The position numbers and the translations under genes were made by a program. The notes under the pieces are model-generated. The model saw only the letters and a list, made by a program, of their open reading frames with translations. It searched no databases and was not told the DNA's origin. Below are positions 54,308 through 61,855 of a stretch of DNA of 64,000 nt, piece after piece. The number at the start of each line of letters is the position of its first letter. Position 1 is the first letter of the stretch. The stretch is from Methylobacter sp. BlB1 (GTDB lineage Bacteria > Pseudomonadota > Gammaproteobacteria > Methylococcales > Methylomonadaceae), in assembly GCF_015476545.1 (NCBI RefSeq), contig NZ_JADMKV010000009.1:29757-93756 (forward strand). The letters are read 5' to 3'.

Positions 54308-55006
54308 TTGAAAAACAAAAAAATCTTATTCTCTAGAGCAGCCGCGTTTGTGGGCATGGCGGTATTAGGTGCGCCGGTTTGGGCAACGACTAACGTACAA
54401 GTCGGTGCAAGCGGCAAGACATACGCATCCAGCGCGGTGCAATGCGCTGCCAATCCAGCTACCGGCGAGCAATCGCCGGTAATAGAAGCCGGTCTATTCA
54501 ATCCAAAACAAGGGGTGAGCGCCGCCGTATCGCTGAACGGTGCTTCTGTGGCAACTGTCACAACCGATAACCCGGCCGCTAGTGTCTGGCTGGCCGATGG
54601 CGGCAACACTGTAGTAGTGGCGCTCAGTAAAAAAACCGCCGATAGCTATGCGTTTAACGTACAACCAGGCATGTGCGCACTCCCGGACACCACTGGCAAT
54701 ACCTTCAGCGCCGACGGCACACTGGAATATGCCGCCAGCAATAAATCTTACGCGACGGTAACGCCTGGTTGTGCATTGAACGCCAGAACCGGCATGGCGC
54801 AACCGTATGTAAACCTGTTCGATAATGGCTCTTACCTGCTCAATGTTTCCGTCAATGGCGCACCGCTGACACAGCTAAGCTCAACCCGTCCTCATACTCC
54901 CGTCTTTCTGAGCGCTGGCCAGAATGTTATCTCAGCCGCCAACGGTTATCTCTCCACAGACTATTATGTTCGCGATGGCGGGGACGGTACCTGCACACTG
55001 CCGTAG
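54308..55006 (+). CDS. Secreted protein with two internal repeats
   Basis: The 232-residue product has a signal peptide ('AAAFVGMAVLGAPVWATT'). The mature part contains two related halves. 'YASSAVQCAANPATGEQSPV' corresponds to 'YATVTPGCALNARTGMAQPY', and 'VSLNGASVATVTTDNPAASV' to 'VSVNGAPLTQLSSTRPHTPV'. Each half carries Cys pairs that could form disulfides. I do not recognise a family. The start is TTG 54308 with an AAGGAG ribosome-binding site 7 bp upstream. A GC-rich hairpin follows the stop. Confidence 0.7.
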   Translation: MKNKKILFSRAAAFVGMAVLGAPVWATTNVQVGASGKTYASSAVQCAANPATGEQSPVIEAGLFNPKQGVSAAVSLNGASVATVTTDNPAASVWLADGGNTVVVALSKKTADSYAFNVQPGMCALPDTTGNTFSADGTLEYAASNKSYATVTPGCALNARTGMAQPYVNLFDNGSYLLNVSVNGAPLTQLSSTRPHTPVFLSAGQNVISAANGYLSTDYYVRDGGDGTCTLP

Positions 55007-55078
55007 CAGCGCAATACACCATGCAGTAGCATGACATCGGCCTATCTTCGTATGCATGCGGCGGCAAAACAAAACCCA

Positions 55079-55101
55079 GAGGCGCGGAATTACCGCGCCT
55101 C
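55079..55101. terminator. Hairpin between convergent genes, possible terminator
   Basis: GAGGCGCGG (55079-55087) pairs with CCGCGCCTC (55093-55101), a 9-bp GC-rich stem. T-rich tracts follow on the right but no clean U-run. It lies between two convergent genes and could end both transcripts. Confidence 0.5.
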
Positions 55102-55151
55102 GTTCAGGTCATTTTATAACTCTCCGGTTCCTGGTATTTCGTTCAGCTTGT

Positions 55152-55784
55152 CTATTGCCGTCTTTTATACAATCTTATAATGTCTAGGTAACCGGCAACC
55201 GCGCGAGACGGACCGTTCGGAAAGAAGCGCCCTGCTTTCGGTTGTCCGATTAACTGGAGTGTTAGGGCGAGGCGCGCAAGCATCATCGTTGCGGTGGCTG
55301 CCATTGCTGGTAGCCAGACCCATAAGAACTCTGACTTCAAGACCACTAGACCGCGCTCCGACAGGAACCTGGACATACCGAGAGGAGACACTTCGACTGG
55401 ATGAAGGGGCATAAAATATCGATGCTCCGACCAGGGCCAAAGGAGGGCGATTCCCAGACCGCCGTTTGTCAGTGTGTCCAGCACTCCGTGCGAACTCACA
55501 GCGATAAACAGAAATAAGAGCGCGCGGAGAAAATTTGTTTGGAGGAAGCGATAGAAACAAGCGAATAGCAACGCAACGACAAATGCAAACAGCAGCGAAT
55601 GGGAAAACCCTCGATGACCGAACTCCGCTGCATATGGAATGCCGATGCGAAACGCGATGACGTCGAGATCAGGCAGGATCGAGCCAATAACACCGCACAC
55701 TAATAAGGGAGCGGGGACTAGCTTGCGGCCTAGCCCTAGACCAATGGCTAATGGTACAACTGGATGCGTAAAGACGGTTGGCAT
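55152..55784 (-). CDS. DUF457/YdjM-type membrane-bound metal-dependent hydrolase
   Basis: The 210-residue product begins 'MPTVFTHPVVPLAIGLGLG' and has 'SILPDLDVIAF' and 'FGHRGFSHSLLFAF', the His/Asp motifs of the YdjM/YfhO-like DUF457 family. It has four to five transmembrane helices. Related proteins are called membrane-bound metal-dependent hydrolases; the substrate is unknown. I chose the ATG at 55784 rather than the TTG six bases upstream. It follows an attC-like site, so it may be the leftmost gene cassette of the array. Confidence 0.82.
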   Translation of the reverse strand: MPTVFTHPVVPLAIGLGLGRKLVPAPLLVCGVIGSILPDLDVIAFRIGIPYAAEFGHRGFSHSLLFAFVVALLFACFYRFLQTNFLRALLFLFIAVSSHGVLDTLTNGGLGIALLWPWSEHRYFMPLHPVEVSPLGMSRFLSERGLVVLKSEFLWVWLPAMAATATMMLARLALTLQLIGQPKAGRFFPNGPSRAVAGYLDIIRLYKRRQ

Positions 55785-55792
55785 ATGCAATC

Positions 55793-55870
55793 CCTAACGT
55801 TTGACATAAGGGATTCGCTTTAGCGCGTCCCGCTTGATGGAAGGGCTAGGGCTAGTTTTTGATGCGTGTT
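55793..55870 (-). repeat. attC-like recombination site 1 (weak)
   Basis: On the minus strand the site ends with 'AAACGTTAGGG', matching the attC R' core GTTAGGG, immediately upstream of the DUF457 start. The arms 'GCGTCCCGCTTGATG' and 'CATAAGGGATTCGC' are partly complementary. The pairing is imperfect, so I rate it weaker than the others. Confidence 0.45.
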
Positions 55871-56089
55871 TCATATTTGACTCCTGCTTTTTATAGGGAA
55901 CGACAAGACCTTACAACGGGAATACCAGAAAAGGAAAGATGCAAGGCCCTCTGAAAATTTCCGCTTGATATCCTTGTTTTTGACACTGCTGTACCCAATA
56001 TACTTCTGCCCATTAGCTTTTGCGGCTTGCTTATTCTCGACCGCCTTGATTTGAAGATTATTTCGCCAATCTTGGATGTTATCTGGCAA
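55871..56089 (-). CDS. Small cassette protein, TTG start
   Basis: The 72-residue product ('LPDNIQDWRNNLQIKAVENK' and onward) is basic and soluble; no family is recognised. TTG at 56089 is preceded by AAGGAG, which lies only a few bases after the GTTATGCG end of attC 2. This is the usual layout of a gene cassette, in which the ribosome-binding site abuts the recombination site. An overlapping frame (55891-56124) lacks these signals. Confidence 0.55.
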   Translation of the reverse strand: MPDNIQDWRNNLQIKAVENKQAAKANGQKYIGYSSVKNKDIKRKFSEGLASFLFWYSRCKVLSFPIKSRSQI

Positions 56090-56107
56090 CCTGAATCTCC
56101 TTCACGC

Positions 56108-56212
56108 ATAACGCTAAAGCTCACCGGACTATCAACCAGCGAAGTTGACTTAACGGTCCGGTGGCGCGGATTGTAGGTGCTTTGAATAATTTTGGCGACA
56201 TGCAGTGCCTAG
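56108..56212 (-). repeat. attC site 2 between cassettes
   Basis: On the minus strand the right half reads 'AGTCCGGTGAGCTTTAGCGTTATGC'-like bases (56133-56110), ending in the core GTTATGC. The arm GTCCGGTG is matched by CACCGGAC near 56160, and GCTTTA by CAAAGC further out. The imperfect palindrome between two leftward genes has attC architecture. Confidence 0.65.
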
Positions 56213-56743
56213 TTACCACGGTTGAATGGGACTTACGTATTTAAATATTGGAGACGAGGCCTGATCGAAGTTGAGTTCTACGAACCTAGATTCATATTCA
56301 TACGATTCGTAACCAACAACTGCTTCTTTGTGGCGGTAGACGTTGAGACGAATGCCCGTTGTCATTCCCATGCCCTCGGCGACCTCGTATGCATAAGGAC
56401 CATTGTAAAAAAAGATTGATATTAGACCGGCGTGTGATGCCTCATCAAATTGCCTAGAAATGCCGGCTTTGCGCTGAGTGGATGCGATAATCTCCAACTC
56501 GACCTTACCCATAGCGCCAAATCGGTAAGCCATTCTTTCCAAGGGCTCGGCTTCTCTATCTCCGCATAGGGACAGGATTTTTTCTGCATCATTTGTTCCA
56601 GCCCGATGCATTCGTGCATTAAGAAATTTGATCTCATGCTCCTTGCAATGCGAGGGAATGTCTTCATTTGCGGCGGCGAGCGAGCTTGCAAAAAAGCTTG
56701 CTGCCACTCCAAAAATTAGGGGGAAGAAAAATTTAGTAGGCAT
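56213..56743 (-). CDS. Cassette-encoded exported hypothetical protein
   Basis: The 176-residue product has a signal peptide ('FFFPLIFGVAASFFASSLAA'). The mature domain is soluble, with 'DIPSHCKEHEIKF' and 'SLCGDREAEPLERMAYRFGA'. No family is recognised. I chose the ATG at 56743; the longer frame to 56803 would extend into the attC site. The stop lies at the beginning of attC 2, as in typical cassettes. Confidence 0.65.
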   Translation of the reverse strand: MPTKFFFPLIFGVAASFFASSLAAANEDIPSHCKEHEIKFLNARMHRAGTNDAEKILSLCGDREAEPLERMAYRFGAMGKVELEIIASTQRKAGISRQFDEASHAGLISIFFYNGPYAYEVAEGMGMTTGIRLNVYRHKEAVVGYESYEYESRFVELNFDQASSPIFKYVSPIQPW

Positions 56744-56762
56744 AGCGCGATTTGGCTCTGGG

Positions 56763-56845
56763 CACCTAACGCTTGCCGTAACCGGCACATTTTTTGCGAC
56801 CACAGGGAGCGAAAAATATGTCCGAGTTGATGGCTTTGTTAAGTT
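56763..56845 (-). repeat. attC site 3 between cassettes
   Basis: On the minus strand it runs from 'ACTTAACA' (R'' core, 56845-56838) to 'GCAAGCGTTAGGTGC' (R' core GTTAGGT, near 56763). The arms 'GCCATCAACTCGGACATA' and 'TGTGCCGGTTACGGC' pair imperfectly, with spacers. The length of ~83 bp and both cores agree well with an attC. Confidence 0.75.
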
Positions 56846-57233
56846 AATTTGCCCCGATCAATGCAACCGACGTCACTTCCTCTCCGTCCGAGCTTGTGAT
56901 GACTTGAATTTGCACGCCTCCCTTTTGGTAAAGGCCGTCAATATATTGAAAGCCACTAGAGTTCATCTGATTCTCAAAATCACGTTTGGCTATGGTGCAG
57001 TTCATGGTTACGATAGTTGGTTTTGGCCCATCCGCCGAGCTGTAAACGAAGATAGGTTTATCCTTGCATTGTTCTGATATTGCGGACAATTCATTAGGCG
57101 TGAGTAAGTAATTAATCAAACTGTCTGAGGAATATTCTTGATGCTCAGAAAAGCTCACAATCACCGTATATATAACGACAAAAAATACAACTGCCAGCAC
57201 CAAGAATACTAATCTTATAATACGAATGCTCAT
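56844..57233 (-). CDS. Cassette-encoded small membrane-anchored protein
   Basis: The 129-residue product has one N-terminal transmembrane helix ('LVFLVLAVVFFVVIYTVIV') and a ~95-residue periplasmic domain with two Cys ('SEQCKDKPIFVY', 'VTMNCTIAK'). No family is recognised. The ATG at 57233 overlaps the stop of the upstream gene by 4 bp (ATGA), so the two form a two-gene cassette and are translationally coupled. Its stop falls in the R'' core of attC 3. A role as partner or immunity protein of the upstream gene is possible (inference). Confidence 0.65.
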   Translation of the reverse strand: MSIRIIRLVFLVLAVVFFVVIYTVIVSFSEHQEYSSDSLINYLLTPNELSAISEQCKDKPIFVYSSADGPKPTIVTMNCTIAKRDFENQMNSSGFQYIDGLYQKGGVQIQVITSSDGEEVTSVALIGAN

Positions 57234-57886
57234 TTCGCTTCCATGAAAAGAATTCCTGGCTTTGCGGGTTGGACTGTGTTCAACTCGGGAGGCAAGATTC
57301 CACACATTGGTCCTCCTTGTGCTGGTGGCACTGGATATAAGAACGGGGTTGCTGAATAATTTTTATTGTTTCCAACAGGTCCATATCTGTCCCAAATTTG
57401 GAGCGCCAAATCCTTGCTAACAGGTTGGAATATTTGTACATATGGCATACTTGGATTGACAGCCCGATAAAAACCAATCAAGTCCGACACTAAATCTTCG
57501 GCGCTATATCCACTATTTGTTACCCAACGGAAAGGCCACCCTGACTGCATAGACTCGAACGCGTTAGATACGTCCAAGAATATTGATAGAGCGACCGATT
57601 TCTTGTCGTTTACTTGGATGCCTTTTTTAATATCGTATTTCTTTTGCATGCCCATTTTTATATATTTGTTGCCCATCATCTGTTTGTACGTAATTCTGAA
57701 AAACTCCGATTTTCCACTTCCCTCGTCTTTTTCGTTCAGAATCTTATCCCACAGATTCTTGGCTCCATCCGGCCCATCTGGATTGGCGTGGCCTAAATCT
57801 ACCCATCCACATTTTCTTGTGTAAATTAATCCATATTTTCTGCCAATAGCCTGAGAGCCATCAATAATATCTGACCGTGATGTCAT
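57230..57886 (-). CDS. Cassette-encoded hypothetical protein, faintly DUF4056-like
   Basis: The 218-residue product contains 'GLIYTRKCGWVDLGHANPDG' near the N-terminus, which faintly resembles the 'YTR.GFVDLGH' region of DUF4056 proteins. Later parts include 'VALSIFLDVSNAFESMQSGW' and 'NSGYSAEDLVSDLIGFYRAV'. Conserved His and Asp could be catalytic. No signal peptide is present. A GGGAAG ribosome-binding site precedes the ATG at 57886. It is coupled to the following membrane protein; an effector/immunity pair is one possible reading, without direct proof. Confidence 0.6.
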   Translation of the reverse strand: MTSRSDIIDGSQAIGRKYGLIYTRKCGWVDLGHANPDGPDGAKNLWDKILNEKDEGSGKSEFFRITYKQMMGNKYIKMGMQKKYDIKKGIQVNDKKSVALSIFLDVSNAFESMQSGWPFRWVTNSGYSAEDLVSDLIGFYRAVNPSMPYVQIFQPVSKDLALQIWDRYGPVGNNKNYSATPFLYPVPPAQGGPMCGILPPELNTVQPAKPGILFMEAK

Positions 57887-57911
57887 AATTTCTTCCCTCG
57901 TTTGATAAAAA

Positions 57912-57979
57912 GCTTAACGTAGAGCTAAGCCGACCGCTGGAGCGTAGCGGAGACGGGTCGGCTTGAGCGCCGGGTTATG
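57912..57979 (-). repeat. attC site 4 between cassettes
   Basis: On the minus strand it runs 'GCATAACCCGGCGCTCAAGC' (R'' core) to 'GGCTTAGCTCTACGTTAAGC' (R' core GTTAAGC). AAGCCGACC and GGTCGGCTT are perfect 9-bp arms, with the flanking GCGCTC/AGCTCT also pairing. The palindrome sits exactly between two leftward genes; the next stop codon overlaps it. Confidence 0.8.
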
Positions 57980-58695
57980 CGTCTTCAAGTTCAATACTCA
58001 TACGATAAGTTTTTAGCGAGACCTTATCAGTGATTTCAGTTGCTTGAACAAGACTATCATCAATGCTACCAGCGATAATTACACCACTAATATTGCGCTC
58101 AGGGAATTGTCGTTTAAGAAGTCCGATATACATTGATATTTGACCAAACACTTTAAAATCTGCCTCACCAGATTTCAGCTCAACCACAAGCAAATTCTTG
58201 CTTTGCTCATGTTCTAGCAATACGTCAATTCTTTTGCCGCCAATAGAATATTCCACTCCAATTCCTATGCCTCCATAAATATGATAATCAGGAAACAATT
58301 CAGAAATATGGGAACAAAGCGCAGTTTGTAAGTCTTTTTCGTAAGCAAAATTTGTTAATGAATCCGGAATATCCCGTTCGCCATCTCCAATGATAGCTTC
58401 CTTTATGTCATGTTCTTCGCCACGCGATTCAACAAAAAAAATCAGAATATCTGCCAATGGCCGCCCTAAAGCGACCGTGTTGTTCGTACCCAAACTCTGA
58501 AAATTTGCCTGTTTGATTGTAATCTCGAGCAAGTTCACTAATTTTGTTTTGATCTTTTAACTTATAAATGTCGATTTGCTCACCAGTTTGCGTCGAGTAG
58601 TGTTCAGATATTAGATGTATGGCTTTAGGATAGCTATTTGCGGCACCTTTATTGCCACGTTTCAAAAGCCAATCTTTAAACATTGTTTCCATCAT
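57975..58695 (-). pseudogene. PD-(D/E)xK nuclease with one frameshift
   Basis: The C-terminal half reads 'IGGKRIDVLLEHEQSKNLLV' and 'VELKSGEADFKVFGQISMYI', the D...ExK core of a PDDEXK nuclease. The N-terminal half in the neighbouring frame ('MFKDWLLKRGNKGAANSYPK' and onward) reads into it after a run of eight T near 58435. Removing one T gives a continuous 239-residue protein. The frameshift may be a genuine mutation, a slippage site or a sequencing error. The substrate is unknown; a defence or repair role is possible. Confidence 0.7.
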
Positions 58696-58720
58696 TTGAG
58701 GAGTATCTCTTTACGCATAA

Positions 58721-60556
58721 TCGGGATAGGAAGAAGCCTCGCGGCTCCTCCCTCCCACACCACCGGGCATACGGATCACGTACACGGCGGTTCGATGATT
58801 CATACCTGCCGCTCCGCCAAGGCGGGCAGCCCCATTTGTGCAAATACTTTCGCTGATAATGCTAACGATAACGCCGGGGTTTTCGACAGACGCCATGGGC
58901 CGTGCGCACTCTTGCTGGTGTTCCAGGCTTCTCGCACTGTAACGCCGCGTTTGCGCAATTGCCGGTAGCCCGATTTTCCCCATTGTTTCCAGATATAGCA
59001 GCGTAGCTTCCGTCGTATCCATTTGTCGATGTCACGCAGAGGGCTCATTACTTCGGCGATGCCAAAGTAAGCTTTCCAACCAAGCAGGGCTTTTCTTAAT
59101 TCTGCGATAATCTGTTCCAAACGGCGGCCTCTAGTACGGCGGGTCAGTTCGCGAATGCGGTTTTTGAGCTTGTCCATGGCCTGGTCGGCCACTTTCAGCT
59201 TACTCCCGTTGCGACTGACGGTGAAGCCCAAAAACTTTCGGTTGTATGGGCGATCCACCGCGCTTTTGAGCGGATTGACTGTGAGCTTCAGTCTGTCACT
59301 CAGCCAGCGTGTTACGCTTGCCATGACCCGTTCGCCCGCACGTTGGCTTTTGACGACGATGTTGCAATCGTCAGCATAGCGGGCAAAACGGTGGCCACGC
59401 CTGTCCAATTCCCAATCCAATTCATTCAATACAATGTTAGCTAGCAGCGGTGATAACGGCCCACCTTGAGGAACGCCCATTCTGCATGGCTGAAGGGTTT
59501 CTCCCATTTGAACGCCTGTCTTGAGGTAACGGTTGATCAGTCGCAGTAACGAGAGGTCATGAACTTGGCTTTTCAGCTTGGCCATGAGCCGATCATGGTT
59601 AACGCGATCAAAGAACGCTTGTAAGTCCAGGTCGACCACCCATCGATAGCCTTGGCGTATATCCGATTGCAGCTTGCGCACCGCTTGGTGCGCAGAGCAA
59701 TTTGGACGAAAACCAAAACTATCCCGATGAAATTGGGATTCCCACTGTAGGCTTAACACTTGGGCGATAGCCTGTTGAATGAATCGATCCAGCACGGTCG
59801 GTATCCCTAGCCCTCGACTACTGCCGTCGGGTTTGGGTATGTCCACGCGTCTCACCGGTTGGGGACGATAGCAGCCCGTTTCCAGTTGTTCGCGAATATC
59901 CGGCCAATGCTGTTTCAGGTACTGCGGTAATGCATCGACGGTCATGCCGTCGATGCCAGGTGCGCCTTTGTTCCGGCGTACTTGCTTCAGCGCGCGTTGC
60001 AGGTTGGTGCGCTCCAATACCGCCTGCAAGCTCGCCTTAGCTTGGATGGAGTCCAACTGACTTTGCGCTCCAATCATGCTTTCATCCTGTGGTTGGCCCA
60101 CAGCCTGCTCGTGCAGGTGGTCTGATGCGATAGTTTGATTCATTGCAAAGGGTTATCCTCTCTCATCGTTCAGGCCTTCGGCGGTTGCCATCCGCCTACT
60201 ATGCCCTCTGCTGACTTCTCCAGATGGTTCAATGACCGTTTCCAGCCATTCAGCTTCAACTCCGAAGCAGTTTGGAGACCTCCCGGGGTAAGACACGTTT
60301 CTTTCGCTGCGCGAACGCCGGATTTACAAAATACATCCCAATCGTAGATGGAGGGCTTCGCGGTTACGTGCCCGCTCGCCCCGGATGTATCACGCCTCAT
60401 ATCCAGTTCTTGTTCATCGCCCCGCAGTTTTGGGTTCGGCTTCTTCCAGACTTTGCCTCACAACAACGCCCTTGCCGTTTCCCTAGCCTTCGGCTCTACG
60501 AAAACCTGGCTGCCGGACTTTCACCGACATAGTAACGTGCCATGCCCGGCACACAC
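58721..60556 (-). mobile_element. Group IIC-attC intron, 1836 bp
   Basis: The intron starts GTGTGTGCCGGG on the minus strand at 60556 (5' consensus GTGYG) right after AAC, and ends near 58721 with CCTATCCCGA. Near its 3' end lie a domain V hairpin ('ACCGCCGTGTACG' against 'CGTATGCCCGGTGGT', with a GTGA-type loop) and a domain VI hairpin ('GGAGGAGCCGCGAGG'). It encodes an RT/maturase. The flanking halves, 60557-60640 and 58711-58720, rejoin to an attC. This insertion habit is characteristic of the group IIC-attC class. The exact 3' boundary may shift by two or three bases. Confidence 0.82.
58800..60143 (-). CDS. ltrA: Group II intron reverse transcriptase/maturase
   Basis: The 447-residue product has RT motifs 'RRNKGAPGIDGMTVDALP', 'RVDIPKPDGSSRGLGIPTVL', 'DLDLQAFFDRVNHDRLM', 'GVPQGGPLSPLLANIVLNEL', and the catalytic 'RYADDCNIVV'. 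A maturase (X) domain follows. No C-terminal HNH endonuclease is present, as usual for IIC introns. The frame is complete, so the intron may still be mobile. It splices its host RNA and copies the intron into new sites. Confidence 0.95.
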   Translation of the reverse strand: MNQTIASDHLHEQAVGQPQDESMIGAQSQLDSIQAKASLQAVLERTNLQRALKQVRRNKGAPGIDGMTVDALPQYLKQHWPDIREQLETGCYRPQPVRRVDIPKPDGSSRGLGIPTVLDRFIQQAIAQVLSLQWESQFHRDSFGFRPNCSAHQAVRKLQSDIRQGYRWVVDLDLQAFFDRVNHDRLMAKLKSQVHDLSLLRLINRYLKTGVQMGETLQPCRMGVPQGGPLSPLLANIVLNELDWELDRRGHRFARYADDCNIVVKSQRAGERVMASVTRWLSDRLKLTVNPLKSAVDRPYNRKFLGFTVSRNGSKLKVADQAMDKLKNRIRELTRRTRGRRLEQIIAELRKALLGWKAYFGIAEVMSPLRDIDKWIRRKLRCYIWKQWGKSGYRQLRKRGVTVREAWNTSKSAHGPWRLSKTPALSLALSAKVFAQMGLPALAERQV

Positions 60557-60640
60557 GTTCTCAATAAGCCGCGCCGCTGCCACGGCGAGAAATAACTGGC
60601 GCGCTTTCCGGCGTCGGCTTCATTGAGTTGTTAGCGCTCA
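60557..60640 (-). repeat. attC site 5, left part interrupted by the group IIC intron
   Basis: On the minus strand it starts 'GCGCTAACAACTCAATGAAGC' and ends 'GGCTTATTGAGAAC', with the arms CAATGAAGCCG(ACGCC) and (GGCG)CGGCTTATTG. The R' core is completed by 'TTATGCG' on the far side of the intron at 58720-58713. Together they form an ~95-bp attC. Confidence 0.75.
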
Positions 60641-61186
60641 TTGCTGAAGCAGCAACTGACCTGTTGTGTCACGGAAGAACTTCATCGCGGCTTCGATGGT
60701 CTTTAGTTCATCAAGCCCCACTTCCAAATCCGCTACCTTATGAGGATGGGTTAACCTATCCCTTACGCCAATAGCCTCCCTCAATGCCATCCACCCTTCA
60801 CCGCCTTTATCCAACACAACATTCATCCTGCGCACGCGTGCGTAGGTGTAAATCGCGTACTCGAAGTTTGGCAGAAGTGAAATTTTCTTTTTCTTGATCT
60901 GGATCTGACCGCTTCCACTGATCTGAGGGTCAATTTCATTCAACAAAGCGATGTCCTCCGGTGAAAGAAGCCGCGGCTCATTGAGCTCATCGAACAATAA
61001 CGCCCCGGCTTTCATTACCTGAATGATACCCTCAACAGCAGAGAAAACAGTGCGAACGTACAGGCGGTGGGATAGCTCATCCCCACGCTGCTGCCATATT
61101 CCTGTTACTTCAATCACATCCGCAATGAGGGCACGAAATAGGGAATCTATCTCGCGCGCCTTGCTCCGAAGTTCGTCTTGAGCCAT
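60638..61186 (-). CDS. Cassette-encoded hypothetical helical protein
   Basis: The 182-residue product is soluble and largely helical, with 'FRALIADVIEVTGIWQQRGD', 'HRLYVRTVFSAVEGIIQVMK' and 'GVRDRLTHPHKVADLEVG'. The last segment (RxRLTHPH) resembles HEPN/MAE-28990-type proteins, but I cannot confirm this. The ATG at 61186 lies 4 bp after a GTTAGCG core, and the stop overlaps the R'' core of attC 5, so the gene fills its cassette exactly. Confidence 0.65.
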   Translation of the reverse strand: MAQDELRSKAREIDSLFRALIADVIEVTGIWQQRGDELSHRLYVRTVFSAVEGIIQVMKAGALLFDELNEPRLLSPEDIALLNEIDPQISGSGQIQIKKKKISLLPNFEYAIYTYARVRRMNVVLDKGGEGWMALREAIGVRDRLTHPHKVADLEVGLDELKTIEAAMKFFRDTTGQLLLQQ

Positions 61187-61189
61187 AGC

Positions 61190-61255
61190 GCTAACGTAAT
61201 ATATATGGCATTAAGTGTCCAATAATCCAAGGCATTTGTCGCATAACTCCAGTTG
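61190..61255 (-). repeat. attC-like site 6 (candidate)
   Basis: On the minus strand the sequence ends 'ATTACGTTAGCGC', the R' core GTTAGCG placed just before the start of the 182-residue protein. 'GTTATGCGACAAATGCC' lies about 60 bp upstream, and 'ATGCC' occurs in both arms, but the palindrome is poor. The array probably ends or decays here; nothing else is seen up to 61567. Confidence 0.35.
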
Positions 61256-61567
61256 TTTATGTTTAAGCAATTGATTTGATAACCGTCCCTGTATTCAACG
61301 CCCCAAGTCGCAAGGATAAATCCGACATTCAGTCGAAAATCCAAAGTGACTATATCTTCCACGATAACCCGATTTTAGGCAATAAACTCAGGAATGTTCA
61401 TCGGTTTATATCAGCCTCTCTTTAATTGCTCTGAATTCGGCTCTCTTGAATCGCTTCTGCATAGTCGGCCTGACAGGATGTGACGGGAGCAATGAAGCAC
61501 ATCAATCGCGTCCGGTGCGTCCAGACAGTTCGCATGTTTCAAAAAACCAAATTTCTGACGATACGTT

Positions 61568-61646
61568 GTGCAATATTTCACATCGTAGATGTGAGTTTGT
61601 TCATTGAGGCTTGTACTGAGCGGCCGTACCATAGTAAGCAATTACT
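61568..61646. repeat. Dispersed 79-bp hairpin repeat, copy B
   Basis: It begins GTGCAATATTTCACATCG and ends ACCATAGTAAGCAATTACT, aligning with 28351-28429. Here the hairpin stem is CACATC/GATGTG. The rest of the gap 61647-61855 is AT-rich and contains the promoter of the GRAS gene. No coding sequence is seen. Confidence 0.55.
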
Positions 61647-61855
61647 GTGATGATCTGTTGAATGAAGTACCAACAAGGACACAGCGACAGCCAAAGGTCG
61701 GCAGTCAAATTGATTTTTTATTTATTAAATTATCAATCATTGGAACGGTAGATATACCTTTAACAAACCTGACTAATATCGTAGTTTTGTTGCCGACTGC
61801 TAAGAGTATGAAAGACATTTAAAAACTTTATATTACTATTAGGAGTTCACTTACT

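Noticed and set aside
60144..60626. Several open frames upstream of the intron maturase
   Set aside because: They lie in ribozyme domains I-III of the group II intron and overlap each other on both strands.
61411..61641. 76-residue leftward gene
   Set aside because: It starts inside the dispersed 79-bp repeat and has no ribosome-binding site or family.
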